Assembly: GCA_035763085.1 (NCBI GenBank) | Contig: DASUBV010000339.1 | Location: 1-64,000, forward strand | Length of the DNA: 64,000 nt | Reading direction: 5' to 3' | Source of the DNA: DASUBV01 sp035763085 | GTDB lineage: Bacteria > Actinomycetota > Actinomycetes > Streptosporangiales > Streptosporangiaceae | Part shown: positions 1-8,571 of the stretch, in pieces | How the letters are laid out: each line of letters starts with the position of its first letter | Position numbering within the stretch: the first letter of the stretch is position 1 | Position numbers and translations under genes: made by a program | The notes under the pieces: model-generated | The model's input: the letters and a program-made list of their open reading frames with translations, nothing else | What the model was told of the DNA's origin: nothing | The model's database searches: none

Positions 1-31
1 CGCCCGCGAGGCAGGAGCAGCCTCGCGGGCG
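1..31. terminator. Perfect hairpin, probable terminator of a gene left of the window
   Basis: Bases 1-11 and 21-31 are exact inverted complements (11-bp GC-rich stem, 9-nt loop). No gene follows for about 500 bases, so it most likely ends a transcript coming from outside the window. There is no U-tract, which is normal for actinomycete hairpin terminators. Confidence 0.55.
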
Positions 32-507
32 GCTACCGCCGGCTCGTGCCGGGCGCGCCCCGCCGCGCCGGCCGTGGCCGCCGGTCCTCGCCGGCTCTGG
101 CGAGGGCATTCAGCCCGGACTCGAATCCGGGTCAGGCCGGGTAGCCGGCCTGCGCTCGGTTGTCAGCCGGTCCGCCGGGGGCCGGCCTCAGCGGCCGGAT
201 CCCCCGGCGAACCCCCCATCTCGCCCAGCGTCCCCGTGCCGCCAGCGCCCCCGGCGCCGCCCGCCCCGCCGGTCCGGCCCGCAGCTCGCGGCTTTGCCGG
301 GTCGAGAGTCCCTAAGCCGTCGGGAGTTGCCGTGATGACGCAGGCCTGGCCAGGCTCATGAAGCTGCTCGGGCATCGCGGCACTCTTTCCCTCGCGCCCG
401 GCTGGTGCCGGGCGGGCTCCGGTGCGGAGCCAGTACCGACGTTATGAGCACGCGACTGCGTGCCGATTAAGGATCGATTGCGCCGCCGGCGCCGGCGGGC
501 CCCCGGG
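32..507. other. Intergenic stretch, no supportable gene
   Basis: The short open frames here are proline/arginine-rich and look like GC-driven chance frames; none has a ribosome binding site or a recognisable domain. A tRNA T-arm-like palindrome near 104-121 was tested and rejected. Nothing else convincing is seen. Confidence 0.5.
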
Positions 508-537
508 CGCCTGAGGCCGGGCGCCCGGCCTCAGGCG
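508..537 (-). terminator. Perfect 30-bp palindrome at the end of the minus-strand operon
   Basis: Bases 508-522 and 523-537 form an exact 15-bp palindrome. It overlaps the TGA stop of the small minus-strand gene at 531-533. A hairpin directly on the stop codon is a plausible rho-independent-type terminator of the TetR transcript. Confidence 0.6.
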
Positions 538-749
538 TCGCTGCCGGGCCGGGCTGCCAGCGAGGCCTGCAGCAGCGTGACCGCTGCGTCGATGGCCGCC
601 CGCGCGGTGATCGCTGAGGTGTGCGCCCGGTCCAGCTCGCCCAGGGCGATGCAGTCAAATGACACGCGCGCGTCGTGGATCGCCAGCTCGAGCTGCCGGC
701 CGGCCTCGGTCAGGTCGATGGCGCCGCTGGCTGTCTCCGGAATGCTCAC
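531..749 (-). CDS. Small hypothetical protein (72 aa) downstream of TetR regulator
   Basis: No family recognised. The 72-residue sequence has a balanced, mostly helical composition (for example LTEAGRQLELAIHDARVSF near residues 13-31), unlike the Pro/Arg-rich chance frames nearby. It lies 51 bases downstream of the TetR gene in the same direction and ends inside a strong palindrome, so it probably shares that transcript. No signal peptide or membrane segment is seen. It could be a small helical partner or an uncharacterised cytoplasmic protein. The call rests on composition and context. Confidence 0.5.
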   Translation of the reverse strand: MSIPETASGAIDLTEAGRQLELAIHDARVSFDCIALGELDRAHTSAITARAAIDAAVTLLQASLAARPGSDA

Positions 750-800
750 GCTGTCCTCCGTCCCGCCGCGCGGGCCGGGGTGCCCGCCGCGGCCTCCGAG

Positions 801-1442
801 CTACCCGGGCAGTCCGCCGTCATGCCCAGCGCCGGCGGGCTGCGGCCGCAGGCCATCGATCACCAGGGCCAGCATCCGGCTGACCTGGGCGGGATCGGCC
901 GGCGTCTGGCCGCAGGCGACCACCAGGCCGTGCACCAGCCGGAGGACATCGGCGGGCTGGATGTCATCCCGCGCGGCGCCGGTCTCCTGGGCCCGCCGCA
1001 GCAGCTTCTCGATCGAGTGCCGCAGCATCAGGCTGCACGTGGATATCAGCTCCGACTCCTTGCCGAGAGTCGCCAGCAGCGTGGTGCTCAGCGACCGCTT
1101 GGTGGCACCCCAGGCGACCATCGCGCCCAGCCAGTCGGCCAGCGCGTCCGCCGGTGAGTCAGCGGCCATCAGGTCATCGGCCCGGCGGGCCAGCAGCTCC
1201 ACCTGATCCCGGTAGACGCTCTCGAGCAGCGCCTGGCGAGTCGGGAAATGCCGGTACAAGGTGCCGATGCCGACCCCGGCACGGCGGGCGATCTCCTCCA
1301 GGGAGACATCATCGGCGCCGCGCTCGGCAAACGCGGCGGCGGCGGCGGCCAGCAGCTTCTCGTAGTTGCGCCGGGCATCCGCGCGCATCGGCCTGACTGC
1401 AGCGGGGGCCGCCGTGGCGGCGCCCGGCCCGGTCGCGCTCAT
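801..1442 (-). CDS. TetR/AcrR-family transcriptional repressor
   Basis: A 213-aa TetR-type repressor. The N-terminal DNA-binding domain has the helix-turn-helix at about residues 46-66 (SLEEIARRAGVGIGTLYRHF), followed by the usual all-helical ligand-binding domain. I place the start at the ATG at 1442 because the sequence just upstream carries two overlapping GGTGAGG ribosome-binding motifs; a longer frame to 1484 adds only 14 poorly composed residues. It is transcribed divergently from an MFS drug exporter, and the 287-base gap contains two near-identical dyads placed on the exporter promoter. By analogy with QacR- or EmrR-like pairs, it probably represses the exporter until it binds a substrate. 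The ligand cannot be predicted. Confidence 0.88.
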   Translation of the reverse strand: MSATGPGAATAAPAAVRPMRADARRNYEKLLAAAAAAFAERGADDVSLEEIARRAGVGIGTLYRHFPTRQALLESVYRDQVELLARRADDLMAADSPADALADWLGAMVAWGATKRSLSTTLLATLGKESELISTCSLMLRHSIEKLLRRAQETGAARDDIQPADVLRLVHGLVVACGQTPADPAQVSRMLALVIDGLRPQPAGAGHDGGLPG

Positions 1443-1600
1443 CCTCACCTCACCCAGCTTCCTGCGCCGCGGCGCCCCGTGCACAGCCCGGGGCGGCTCA
1501 GCACGCTGCTCAGCAGGCGGCGCCGGGCACGGCGCGCCCCGGGCGCCCGTGACCGCACCACCGTGCCCAGCACCACTGTGCGACGCGGCGAATAATTCAG

Positions 1601-1647
1601 TTGCAAACCGGAGGCTGCCTCCGTATATTTACCGGAGGGATCCTCCG
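1601..1647 (+). promoter_or_regulatory. MFS exporter promoter with two TetR operator dyads
   Basis: TTGCAA (1601-1606) and TATATT (1624-1629) are separated by exactly 17 bases, a good -35/-10 pair. Two copies of the dyad CGGAGG-N3-CCTCCG lie on it, at 1609-1623 (inside the spacer) and 1633-1647 (at the expected start of transcription). Their centres are 24 bp apart. Repressor bound at both sites would block RNA polymerase. The identical arms and placement strongly suggest the operator of the divergent TetR protein. Confidence 0.75.
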
Positions 1648-1728
1648 AATCCGAGATTAGCTCATCGCGCAAGCGCTGGCGACCCGATCGCCCCGCGTTC
1701 TGTGTCGCACGCCTCCGGGAAGGAATTC

Positions 1729-3327
1729 ATGCCTTCGCCTGCTCCATCATCAGTCCCATCAGCCCCACGTACCTCTTCATCCTCATCCGTTGCAGAATCC
1801 GCCCCGGCCGCGGCGGAGCGCGGCGGGCCGGGCGCGGCCCGGCGCCAGCGGCCCGGCATCACCCTGGCCATCATGCTGGGCGCCCAGCTGATGATCGTGC
1901 TGGACATGACGGTGGTAAACATCGCCCTGCCGACCATCGCCAGGGACCTGCACTTCTCTGCATCCAGCCTGTCCTGGGTGCTGAACGCCTACGCCCTGAC
2001 CTTCGGCGGCCTGCTGCTGCTGGGCGGCCGGGCGGGTGACATCCTCGGCCGCCGCCGGGTCTTCCTGACCGGCCTGGCCCTGTTCACCGCCGCCTCGCTG
2101 GCCGGCGGGCTGGCCACCTCGCCAGGCTTCCTGCTGGCCGCCCGCGCCATCCAGGGCGTCGGCGGGGCCATCGCCACCCCCGCGGTGCTGGCCATCATCG
2201 TGTCCGGGTTCCCCGAGGGCCGGGAGCGAACCCGCGCGCTGAGCCTGTTCAGCGCCGTGGCCATGGGCGGCAGCTCGCTGGGCCTGGTCCTGGGCGGGAT
2301 GATCACCGAGTGGTTCACCTGGCGCTGGGTGCTGTTCATCAACGTGCCCATCGGCATCGCCGTGCTGCTCATCACGCCCCGCTTTGTCGCCGAGACCCCG
2401 CGCCAGCCCGGCCGCCTGGACCTGGCCGGCGCGCTGACCTCCACGGCTGGCATGTCCGCCCTGGTCTACGCCTTCATCAAGGCATCCGAGAGCGGCTGGG
2501 GCGACCGGCTGACGGTCGGCTCGTTCGCGGCCGCCGCGCTGCTGCTGGCCGCGTTCGTCGCCGTCGAGACCCGGTCCGCGCAGCCGGTTACCCCGCTGCG
2601 GCTGTTCGCCGACCGCAGCCGCTCGGCCTCATTCGTGGTCCGGCTGCTGGTCGTGGCCGGCATGTTCGGGATGTTCTTCTTCCTGACGCAGTTCGTCCAG
2701 GAAGTCCTGGGCCTGAGCCCGCTGCTGGCCGGGGTCGCGTTCCTGCCGCTGACCGCGGCGCTGTTCGCGGTCTCGCGGCTGGCGCCGGTGCTGGTGCCCC
2801 GGTTCGGGGCCAAGCGCCTGATGGTGGCCGGCCTCATCCCGGCGGTCGCCGGGATGGCGTGGCTGGGCCAGCTGTCGGCGAGCTCGTCGTACCTGTCCGG
2901 CGTGCTGGGGCCGATGCTGCTGCTCGGCGGCGGGATGGGCATCGCCTTCGTGCCGCTGACGCTGGCCTCGCTGGCTGGCGTGGCTCCGGAGGACTCCGGC
3001 GCCGCCGCGAGCATGGTCAACGTCACCCAGCAGGTCGGCGGCGCGCTCGGGCTGGCCATCCTGGTGACGGTGTTCGGCAGCGCGAGCCGGGCCGCGGCGC
3101 GGCACCCGCTGGCGCACGCCGGCCCGGTGGCGCAGGCACATCACGTGCTGATCCACGGGATGGCCACCTCGTTCACCGTCGCAGCCATCTTCGACCTGTG
3201 CGCGCTGCTGGTCATCCTGCTCGCCATCAAGGGGCAGCGGCCGGGCCGCCCGGCCGGCCAGGCAGCGCCGGCGCCGCTGGCCGACGCCGAGCTCGAGGCC
3301 GAGCTGGAGGGCGCGGCCGAGCTGTAA
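1729..3327 (+). CDS. MFS drug:H+ antiporter, DHA2/EmrB-QacA type (14 TM)
   Basis: A 532-aa proton-driven multidrug exporter of the inner membrane. The first helix carries the DHA2 signature LDMTVVNIALPTI (about residues 58-70), and motif A appears as GGRAGDILGRRRVF near residue 100. The hydrophobic pattern fits 14 helices. The first 40 residues form a cytoplasmic Ser/Ala-rich tail. The ATG at 1729 has the ribosome binding site GGAAGGA five bases upstream; the longer frame upstream crosses the operator region and is rejected. The divergent TetR gene and the operator dyads indicate inducible expression. Substrates are unknown, but hydrophobic or cationic drugs or a self-made metabolite are typical. 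Confidence 0.9.
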   Translation: MPSPAPSSVPSAPRTSSSSSVAESAPAAAERGGPGAARRQRPGITLAIMLGAQLMIVLDMTVVNIALPTIARDLHFSASSLSWVLNAYALTFGGLLLLGGRAGDILGRRRVFLTGLALFTAASLAGGLATSPGFLLAARAIQGVGGAIATPAVLAIIVSGFPEGRERTRALSLFSAVAMGGSSLGLVLGGMITEWFTWRWVLFINVPIGIAVLLITPRFVAETPRQPGRLDLAGALTSTAGMSALVYAFIKASESGWGDRLTVGSFAAAALLLAAFVAVETRSAQPVTPLRLFADRSRSASFVVRLLVVAGMFGMFFFLTQFVQEVLGLSPLLAGVAFLPLTAALFAVSRLAPVLVPRFGAKRLMVAGLIPAVAGMAWLGQLSASSSYLSGVLGPMLLLGGGMGIAFVPLTLASLAGVAPEDSGAAASMVNVTQQVGGALGLAILVTVFGSASRAAARHPLAHAGPVAQAHHVLIHGMATSFTVAAIFDLCALLVILLAIKGQRPGRPAGQAAPAPLADAELEAELEGAAEL

Positions 3328-3533
3328 CCCGGACCGGGGGCCTGCGGCCCGGACCGGCTGGCCAGAGCGGGCTGGCCGGCCCGGGCCGCCGTCATGCCGG
3401 GCCGCGCGCCGTGCCGCCGCGCCTGTGCCGCCGCGCGCCCGGGCCGCCCTGGCCGGGCCGCCCGCCTGCCGGCCTGGGCCGGCCGGCGGACCCCTACGAT
3501 GAGAGAAACCCTGTGTCACGAGGATGTGCCCGG

Positions 3534-5189
3534 ATGCCTGAGTTCAGTTTCACCGAGCTGCTGCCGACCGGCCCGGACAGCACGCCGTACCGCCGGATCA
3601 CCGACGCCGGGATCACGGTGCACCAGGCGCTGGGACGCGATTTCCTCCAGGTCGAGCCCGCGGTCCTCACCCAGCTGACGGCCGAGGCCATGCACGACAT
3701 CGCGCACCTGCTGCGCCCGGCGCACCTGCGCCAGCTGCGCTCGATCCTGGATGACCCCGAGGCCAGCGGCAACGACAAGTTCGTCGCCGGCGACCTGCTG
3801 CGCAACGCGTGCATCGCGGCCGGCGGGGTGCTGCCGATGTGCCAGGACACCGGGACCGCGATCGTGATGGGCAAGCGCGGCCAGCAGGTGCTGACCGACG
3901 GAGACGACGAGGAGCACATCGCCCGCGGCATCTACGACGCCTACACCAGGCTCAACCTGCGCTACTCCCAGCTGGCCCCGCTGACCATGTGGGAGGAGCG
4001 CAACACCGGCAGCAACCTCCCGGCCCAGATCGAGCTGTATGCCGCCGGCGGCGGCGAGTACAAGTTCCTGTTCATGGCCAAGGGCGGCGGCTCGGCCAAC
4101 AAGTCCTACCTGTACCAGGAGACCAAGGCCGTGCTGAACCCGGCACGCATGCTGGCCTTCCTGGAGGAGAAGCTGCGCTCGCTGGGCACCTCCGCCTGCC
4201 CGCCCTACCACCTGGCCATCGTGGTCGGCGGCACCAGCGCCGAGTTCGCGCTGAAGACGGCCAAGTACGCCTCGGCCAAGTACCTCGACACGCTGCCGGC
4301 GGCCGGTTCCCCCGCCGGCCACGGCTTCCGGGACACCGAGCTGGAGCAGCAGGTGCTGGAGCTGACCCGCAAGGTCGGCATCGGCGCGCAGTTCGGCGGC
4401 AAGTACTTCTGCCATGACGTGCGGGTGATCCGGCTGCCCCGGCACGGCGCGTCCTGCCCGGTGGCCATCGCGGTGTCCTGCTCGGCCGACCGGCAGGCAC
4501 TGGGCAAGATCACCCGTGACGGCGTCTTCCTGGAGCAGCTGGAGGCCAACCCGGCGCAGTACCTGCCCGACACCACCGACGACGAGCTGGCCGGTGACGT
4601 GGTCCGGATCGATCTGTCCCGGCCGATGAGCGAGATCCGCGCTGAGCTTTCCCGTTATCCGATCAAGACCCGGCTGGCGCTGACCGGCCCGCTGGTCGTC
4701 GCGCGGGACATCGCGCACGCCAAGATCGCCGAGCGGCTCGCGGCCGGCGAGCCGATGCCCGCCTACCTGCGCGATCACGCCGTCTACTACGCCGGGCCGG
4801 CTAAGACGCCCGAGGGGTACGCGTCGGGGTCGTTCGGGCCGACCACCGCCGGCCGGATGGACTCCTACGTGGACCAGTTCCAGGCAGCGGGCGGCTCGCT
4901 GGTGATGCTGGCGAAGGGCAACCGGTCGGCCGCGGTGACCGCCGCGTGCCAGCAGCACGGCGGCTTCTACCTGGGCTCGATCGGCGGGGCCGCCGCCCGG
5001 CTGGCGCAGGACTGCATTACCAAGGTGGAGGTGCTGGAGTACCCGGAGCTCGGCATGGAGGCGGTGTGGCGGATCGAGGTGCGTGACTTCCCCGCGTTCA
5101 TCGTGGTGGACGACAAGGGCAACGACTTCTTCGCCGACGTCACCACCCCGGGCCCGCCGCTGCTGACGATCGGGCCCCGGCCCAGCTAA
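3534..5189 (+). CDS. Fumarate hydratase, class I (4Fe-4S)
   Basis: A 551-aa iron-sulfur fumarase converting fumarate to L-malate in the TCA cycle. It is full length for the single-chain class I family (N-terminal alpha-type region plus C-terminal beta-type region). Cys103 in PMCQDTG matches a cluster cysteine of the family, and further cysteines lie in KYFCHDVRV and SCPVAIAVSCSADRQ. The C-terminal GSFGPTTAGRMDSY motif is typical of the beta region. I chose the ATG at 3534 (MPEFSF); a GTG at 3513 is also in frame and lies 12 bases after a TACGAT -10-like box. An oxygen-stable class II fumarase follows 19 bases downstream, so the cell has both kinds under probable co-transcription. Confidence 0.93.
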   Translation: MPEFSFTELLPTGPDSTPYRRITDAGITVHQALGRDFLQVEPAVLTQLTAEAMHDIAHLLRPAHLRQLRSILDDPEASGNDKFVAGDLLRNACIAAGGVLPMCQDTGTAIVMGKRGQQVLTDGDDEEHIARGIYDAYTRLNLRYSQLAPLTMWEERNTGSNLPAQIELYAAGGGEYKFLFMAKGGGSANKSYLYQETKAVLNPARMLAFLEEKLRSLGTSACPPYHLAIVVGGTSAEFALKTAKYASAKYLDTLPAAGSPAGHGFRDTELEQQVLELTRKVGIGAQFGGKYFCHDVRVIRLPRHGASCPVAIAVSCSADRQALGKITRDGVFLEQLEANPAQYLPDTTDDELAGDVVRIDLSRPMSEIRAELSRYPIKTRLALTGPLVVARDIAHAKIAERLAAGEPMPAYLRDHAVYYAGPAKTPEGYASGSFGPTTAGRMDSYVDQFQAAGGSLVMLAKGNRSAAVTAACQQHGGFYLGSIGGAAARLAQDCITKVEVLEYPELGMEAVWRIEVRDFPAFIVVDDKGNDFFADVTTPGPPLLTIGPRPS

Positions 5190-5208
5190 GAGCCAGGCGA
5201 GGAGCGCG

Positions 5209-6657
5209 ATGCGCAGGAACGCACGACCGGATGGTGACCAGCCGGGGGCCGGGACCGGGTTCCGCACCGAGCACGACTCGATGGGCGAGGTTCAGGTGCC
5301 CGCCGAGGCCCTGTGGGGCGCCCAGACCCAGCGGGCGGTGCAGAACTTCCCGGTCTCCGGCGAGCCGCTGCCCCGCGAGCTGATCATGGCGCTCGGCGCG
5401 ATCAAGGCCGCCGCCGCGCAGGTGAACGCCGACCTGGGCGTGCTCGACCCTGACCTGGCCGCCGCGATCAGCGAGGCGGCGGCGCAGGTCGCGGCGGGCG
5501 AGCACCTGGACCAGTTCCCGCTGGATGTATTCCAGACCGGGTCGGGCACCTCGTCCAACATGAACGCCAACGAGGTCATCGCCACGCTGGCGGCCCGCCG
5601 CCTGGGCCGGCCGGTGCACCCCAATGACCACGTCAACGCCTCGCAGTCGTCCAACGACGTGTTCCCGTCGGCCATCCACCTGGCCGCCTGCTCGCTGCTG
5701 GCCCGCTCCCTGCAGCCCGCGCTGGCCGCCCTGGCCGCCGCGCTGGAGGCCAAGGCACGGGAGTTCGCCGACGTCGTGAAGGCGGGCCGCACCCACCTGA
5801 TGGACGCGACGCCCGTCACGCTCGGCCAGGAATTCGGCGGCTACGCGGCCGCCGTCCGCCATGGGCTGGCCCGGGTCGCCGCGATCCTGCCCGAGGCCGG
5901 CGAGCTGCCGCTGGGCGGCACCGCGGTGGGAACCGGGCTGAATGCGCCGGCCGGGTTCGCCGCGGCGGTCATCGGGCGGCTGGCGGCCAGCCAGGGCCTG
6001 CCGCTGACCGAGGCGCCTGACCATTTCGAGGCGGCCGGGGCCCGCGACGGGCTGGTCGCCACCAGCGGCGTGCTGCGCACGGTCGCCATCTCGCTGCTGA
6101 AGATCTGCAACGACCTGCGGCTGATGAACTCGGGCCCGCGGGCCGGGCTGGCCGAGATCGCGGTGCCCGACCTGCAGCCGGGCTCGTCCATCATGCCGGG
6201 CAAGGTCAACCCGGTCATCTGCGAGGCGGTCAGCCAGGTCTGCGTCCAGGTGGTCGGGAACGACGCGGCGATCGCGCTCGGCGGCTCGGCGGGAAACTTC
6301 GAGCTGAACGTGATGCTGCCGGTCATCGGCCGCAACCTGCTCGGCTCGCTGACTCTGCTCAGCGCCGCCGCCCGGCTGCTGGCCGACAAGTGCGTGGCCG
6401 GCATCACCGCCAGCCCGGCCCGGCTGCGGCAGGCTGCCGAGTCGTCTCCGGCTATCGTCACCGCGCTCAACCCGTTCATCGGGTACGAGGCGGCCGCGGC
6501 GATCGCCAAGGAGGCGCTGGCTACCGGGCGGACGATCCGCGACGTCACCATCGCCCGCGGCCACCTGGACCGCGGCGAGATCACCGCCGAGCAGCTGGAC
6601 CGGGCGCTCGACGTGCTGGCGATGGCCTGGCCGCACCGCCGGCCGGCCGGCTCGTGA
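5209..6657 (+). CDS. fumC: Fumarate hydratase, class II
   Basis: A 482-aa iron-independent homotetrameric fumarase of the aspartase/fumarase superfamily. The family signature GSSIMPGKVNP is intact, as are the TGSGTSSNMNANE and NASQSSNDVFPS substrate-binding stretches. The first 20 residues before FRTEHDSMGEV are an extra N-terminal tail compared with typical FumC; the ATG at 5209 follows GAGGAG at good distance, so the tail appears real. It lies 19 bases after the class I fumarase. Such pairing gives both an iron-dependent and an iron-independent route for the same TCA step. Confidence 0.94.
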   Translation: MRRNARPDGDQPGAGTGFRTEHDSMGEVQVPAEALWGAQTQRAVQNFPVSGEPLPRELIMALGAIKAAAAQVNADLGVLDPDLAAAISEAAAQVAAGEHLDQFPLDVFQTGSGTSSNMNANEVIATLAARRLGRPVHPNDHVNASQSSNDVFPSAIHLAACSLLARSLQPALAALAAALEAKAREFADVVKAGRTHLMDATPVTLGQEFGGYAAAVRHGLARVAAILPEAGELPLGGTAVGTGLNAPAGFAAAVIGRLAASQGLPLTEAPDHFEAAGARDGLVATSGVLRTVAISLLKICNDLRLMNSGPRAGLAEIAVPDLQPGSSIMPGKVNPVICEAVSQVCVQVVGNDAAIALGGSAGNFELNVMLPVIGRNLLGSLTLLSAAARLLADKCVAGITASPARLRQAAESSPAIVTALNPFIGYEAAAAIAKEALATGRTIRDVTIARGHLDRGEITAEQLDRALDVLAMAWPHRRPAGS

Positions 6658-6707
6658 CCGCGCAGGCCGCGTGACCGGGACGTAGCCGAATTCCCATATT
6701 TCTCCCG

Positions 6708-6743
6708 GGGAACTGACCGGTCAGCGCCGGTAGGGTCCCGGCC
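6708..6743 (+). promoter_or_regulatory. Kinase promoter with embedded palindrome
   Basis: GGGAAC (6708-6713), a 17-base spacer and TAGGGT (6731-6736) form a promoter-like pair. The -35 resembles ECF sigma sites. Seven bases separate TAGGGT from the ATG, so the mRNA would be leaderless or nearly so. The perfect palindrome CTGACCGGTCAG (6713-6724) fills much of the spacer and is a candidate operator. Confidence 0.45.
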
Positions 6744-8495
6744 ATGCACGCTGTCATGGGGACGGGCCGGCTGATCGCGGGGCGGTACCGGCTGCAGGGC
6801 CCGCTCGGCCGCGGCGCGATGGGCATCGTCTGGCGGGGCCGCGATGAGCTGCTGCACCGCGACGTCGCGGTCAAGCAGGTGCAGATCCCGGCGCTGACCC
6901 CGGCCGCCGAGGCGGAGGCGATCTACCAGCGCACGCTGCGCGAGGCCCGGACCGCAGCGCGCCTCAGCCACCCTGGCGTGGTGACCATCTTCGACGTGGT
7001 CGAGGAGGACAGCAGCCCGTGGATCGTCATGGAGCTGATCGCGGGGCGGTCGCTGGACCAGGTCATCGCCGAGGACGGCCCGCTGCCGCCGCCGCACGCA
7101 GCGACCCTGGGGGCCAGCCTGCTGGGCGCGCTGGCCACGGCCCACGCCGCGGGCGTCCTGCACCGGGACGTCAAGCCCGGCAATGTCCTGGTCACCGCCG
7201 AGGGCCGGGCCGTGCTGACCGACTTCGGCATCGCGACGTTCGCCGGGGACCCGGCGCTGACCCAGGTCGGGATGGTGGTGGGCACGCCGGGCTTCACCGC
7301 GCCGGAGCGGATCCGCGGGGACAGCGCCACGCCGGCCTCGGACCTGTGGTCCCTGGGCGCGACCCTGTATGCGGCAGTAGAGGGCCGGGGGCCGTTTGAC
7401 CGGCCCGGCGGCGCGACGGCCATCATCACCGCAGTGGCCGCCGAGGACGCGCCGCGGGCACCTTCGGCCGGGCCGCTTTCGCCGGTCATTGACGCGCTGC
7501 TGCGCAGCGACCCGGGTACCCGGCCCGACGCCGCGACGGCCGAGACGATGCTAATCCAGGCCAGCGCCGGGACACAGCGGCCTGGTGCGGCCGGGCACCC
7601 GGCGGGCACGACCGGGCTCGGGGACCCGGCGGCCGGGGCGGACCCGCCCGGCTACGCCGGCCTGGCGATGCCCGGGCCCGCCGGCCGGGACTCCGCACCC
7701 GCTGGCGCCCGGCAGCCCTGGTCGCGGCACTGGCGGGTGGCCACGGTGACGACCGGGATCGCCGCCATCGTGGTCGCGGCCGTGCTCGGCTCGGAGATCT
7801 ACTCCCGCAGCCTGTCGGGCGGCACGGACGCCAGCCAGGCCGGCCCGGCGGCTGGCGTGCACGGCGCTGCTGCCGCCGGGGGCGCGGCCGGCCCGTCGGC
7901 GGGCGCCGCACCGGGTTCGGCGGGCCCGGCCGGCGCGAGCACCCGGCCAGGCAGTGCAGCCGGGGGGTCAGGCGCGGCCAGCAGCCCCGCCGCGGCCGGG
8001 CCGGGTACCGCGCCGCCCGCCGGGTACCGGTGGCGGACTGTGACCGCCGCCCGGGCGGGTGTCACGGCGGGCTTCGTCATGGCCGTGCCGGACGGCTGGC
8101 ATCAGCGGATCCGCGGCCACGCGGCCTTCTTCAGGGCGCCCGGCTCGGCTGCCCGCATCGAGGTCAGCATGAGCCCGTTCGCCTACCACCAGCCAGGGCG
8201 TCAGGCGCACGCCGAGCAGGCGCATGCCATCGCGGCGCACCAGTACCCCGGCTATGTCCGCGGCGGCATCCGGGCGGCCACGTTCCAGGGCGCGCCCGCG
8301 GCGACCTGGCGGTACAGCTGGAAGCCGGCCGGCGGCGCCCGCACGGCGGTGCTGAGCCTGCTGGTCACCCTGCCGACCCGGGCCGGGCCGCAGTCCTACG
8401 CGCTGACCGTCTCCTCGCCGGCGGGCCCGCTGGCCGCGGCCAGGGCGGCCTACGGTCAGGCGCTGGCCACCTTCCGTTCCCGTCCGCCGTCCTAG
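6744..8495 (+). CDS. Membrane Ser/Thr protein kinase (PknB-like, non-PASTA)
   Basis: A 583-aa Hanks-type kinase. The glycine loop is LGRGAMGIVW (21-30), the ATP lysine is Lys44 (VAVKQV), the catalytic loop HRDVKPGN (140-147), DFG (160-162) and APE (186-188) are all intact, so it should be active. One transmembrane helix (about 332-352) follows a proline/glycine-rich juxtamembrane linker. Outside the membrane come an Ala/Gly-rich spacer (about 356-432) and a roughly 150-residue domain that is not PASTA. This domain resembles the lipid-anchor-free C-terminal modules of many actinomycete orphan kinases; its ligand is unknown. The gene ends at a strong bidirectional terminator. The ATG at 6744 sits seven bases from a -10-like TAGGGT. 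Confidence 0.9.
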   Translation: MHAVMGTGRLIAGRYRLQGPLGRGAMGIVWRGRDELLHRDVAVKQVQIPALTPAAEAEAIYQRTLREARTAARLSHPGVVTIFDVVEEDSSPWIVMELIAGRSLDQVIAEDGPLPPPHAATLGASLLGALATAHAAGVLHRDVKPGNVLVTAEGRAVLTDFGIATFAGDPALTQVGMVVGTPGFTAPERIRGDSATPASDLWSLGATLYAAVEGRGPFDRPGGATAIITAVAAEDAPRAPSAGPLSPVIDALLRSDPGTRPDAATAETMLIQASAGTQRPGAAGHPAGTTGLGDPAAGADPPGYAGLAMPGPAGRDSAPAGARQPWSRHWRVATVTTGIAAIVVAAVLGSEIYSRSLSGGTDASQAGPAAGVHGAAAAGGAAGPSAGAAPGSAGPAGASTRPGSAAGGSGAASSPAAAGPGTAPPAGYRWRTVTAARAGVTAGFVMAVPDGWHQRIRGHAAFFRAPGSAARIEVSMSPFAYHQPGRQAHAEQAHAIAAHQYPGYVRGGIRAATFQGAPAATWRYSWKPAGGARTAVLSLLVTLPTRAGPQSYALTVSSPAGPLAAARAAYGQALATFRSRPPS

Positions 8496-8514
8496 CCCAC
8501 GCCGCCGCGCAGAC

Positions 8515-8557
8515 AGCTCAGGGCGGCGGCCCGTACTGCAGGCCGCCGCCCTGAGCT
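8515..8557. terminator. Bidirectional terminator between convergent genes
   Basis: Bases 8515-8531 and 8541-8557 form a perfect 17-bp stem with a 9-nt loop, placed exactly between the stop of the kinase gene (8495, plus) and the stop of the NlpC/P60 gene (8572, minus). Its position and length make it a bidirectional terminator. Confidence 0.8.
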
Positions 8558-8571
8558 CTCGCTGCCGCCGC

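Noticed and set aside
95..180. tRNA-like T-arm on the minus strand (ATTCGAGT loop in a CCCGG/CCGGG stem)
   Set aside because: The loop has eight bases instead of seven and no acceptor stem or anticodon arm can be built around it.
74..361. 95-residue open frame on the plus strand
   Set aside because: Composition is Pro/Arg/Ala-rich, with no ribosome site and no domain; typical chance frame in very GC-rich DNA.
2310..3533. Upstream part of a 959-residue frame ending in the class I fumarase
   Set aside because: The portion before 3534 lies in another frame of the MFS gene and is Arg/Pro-rich; only the fumarase part is real.
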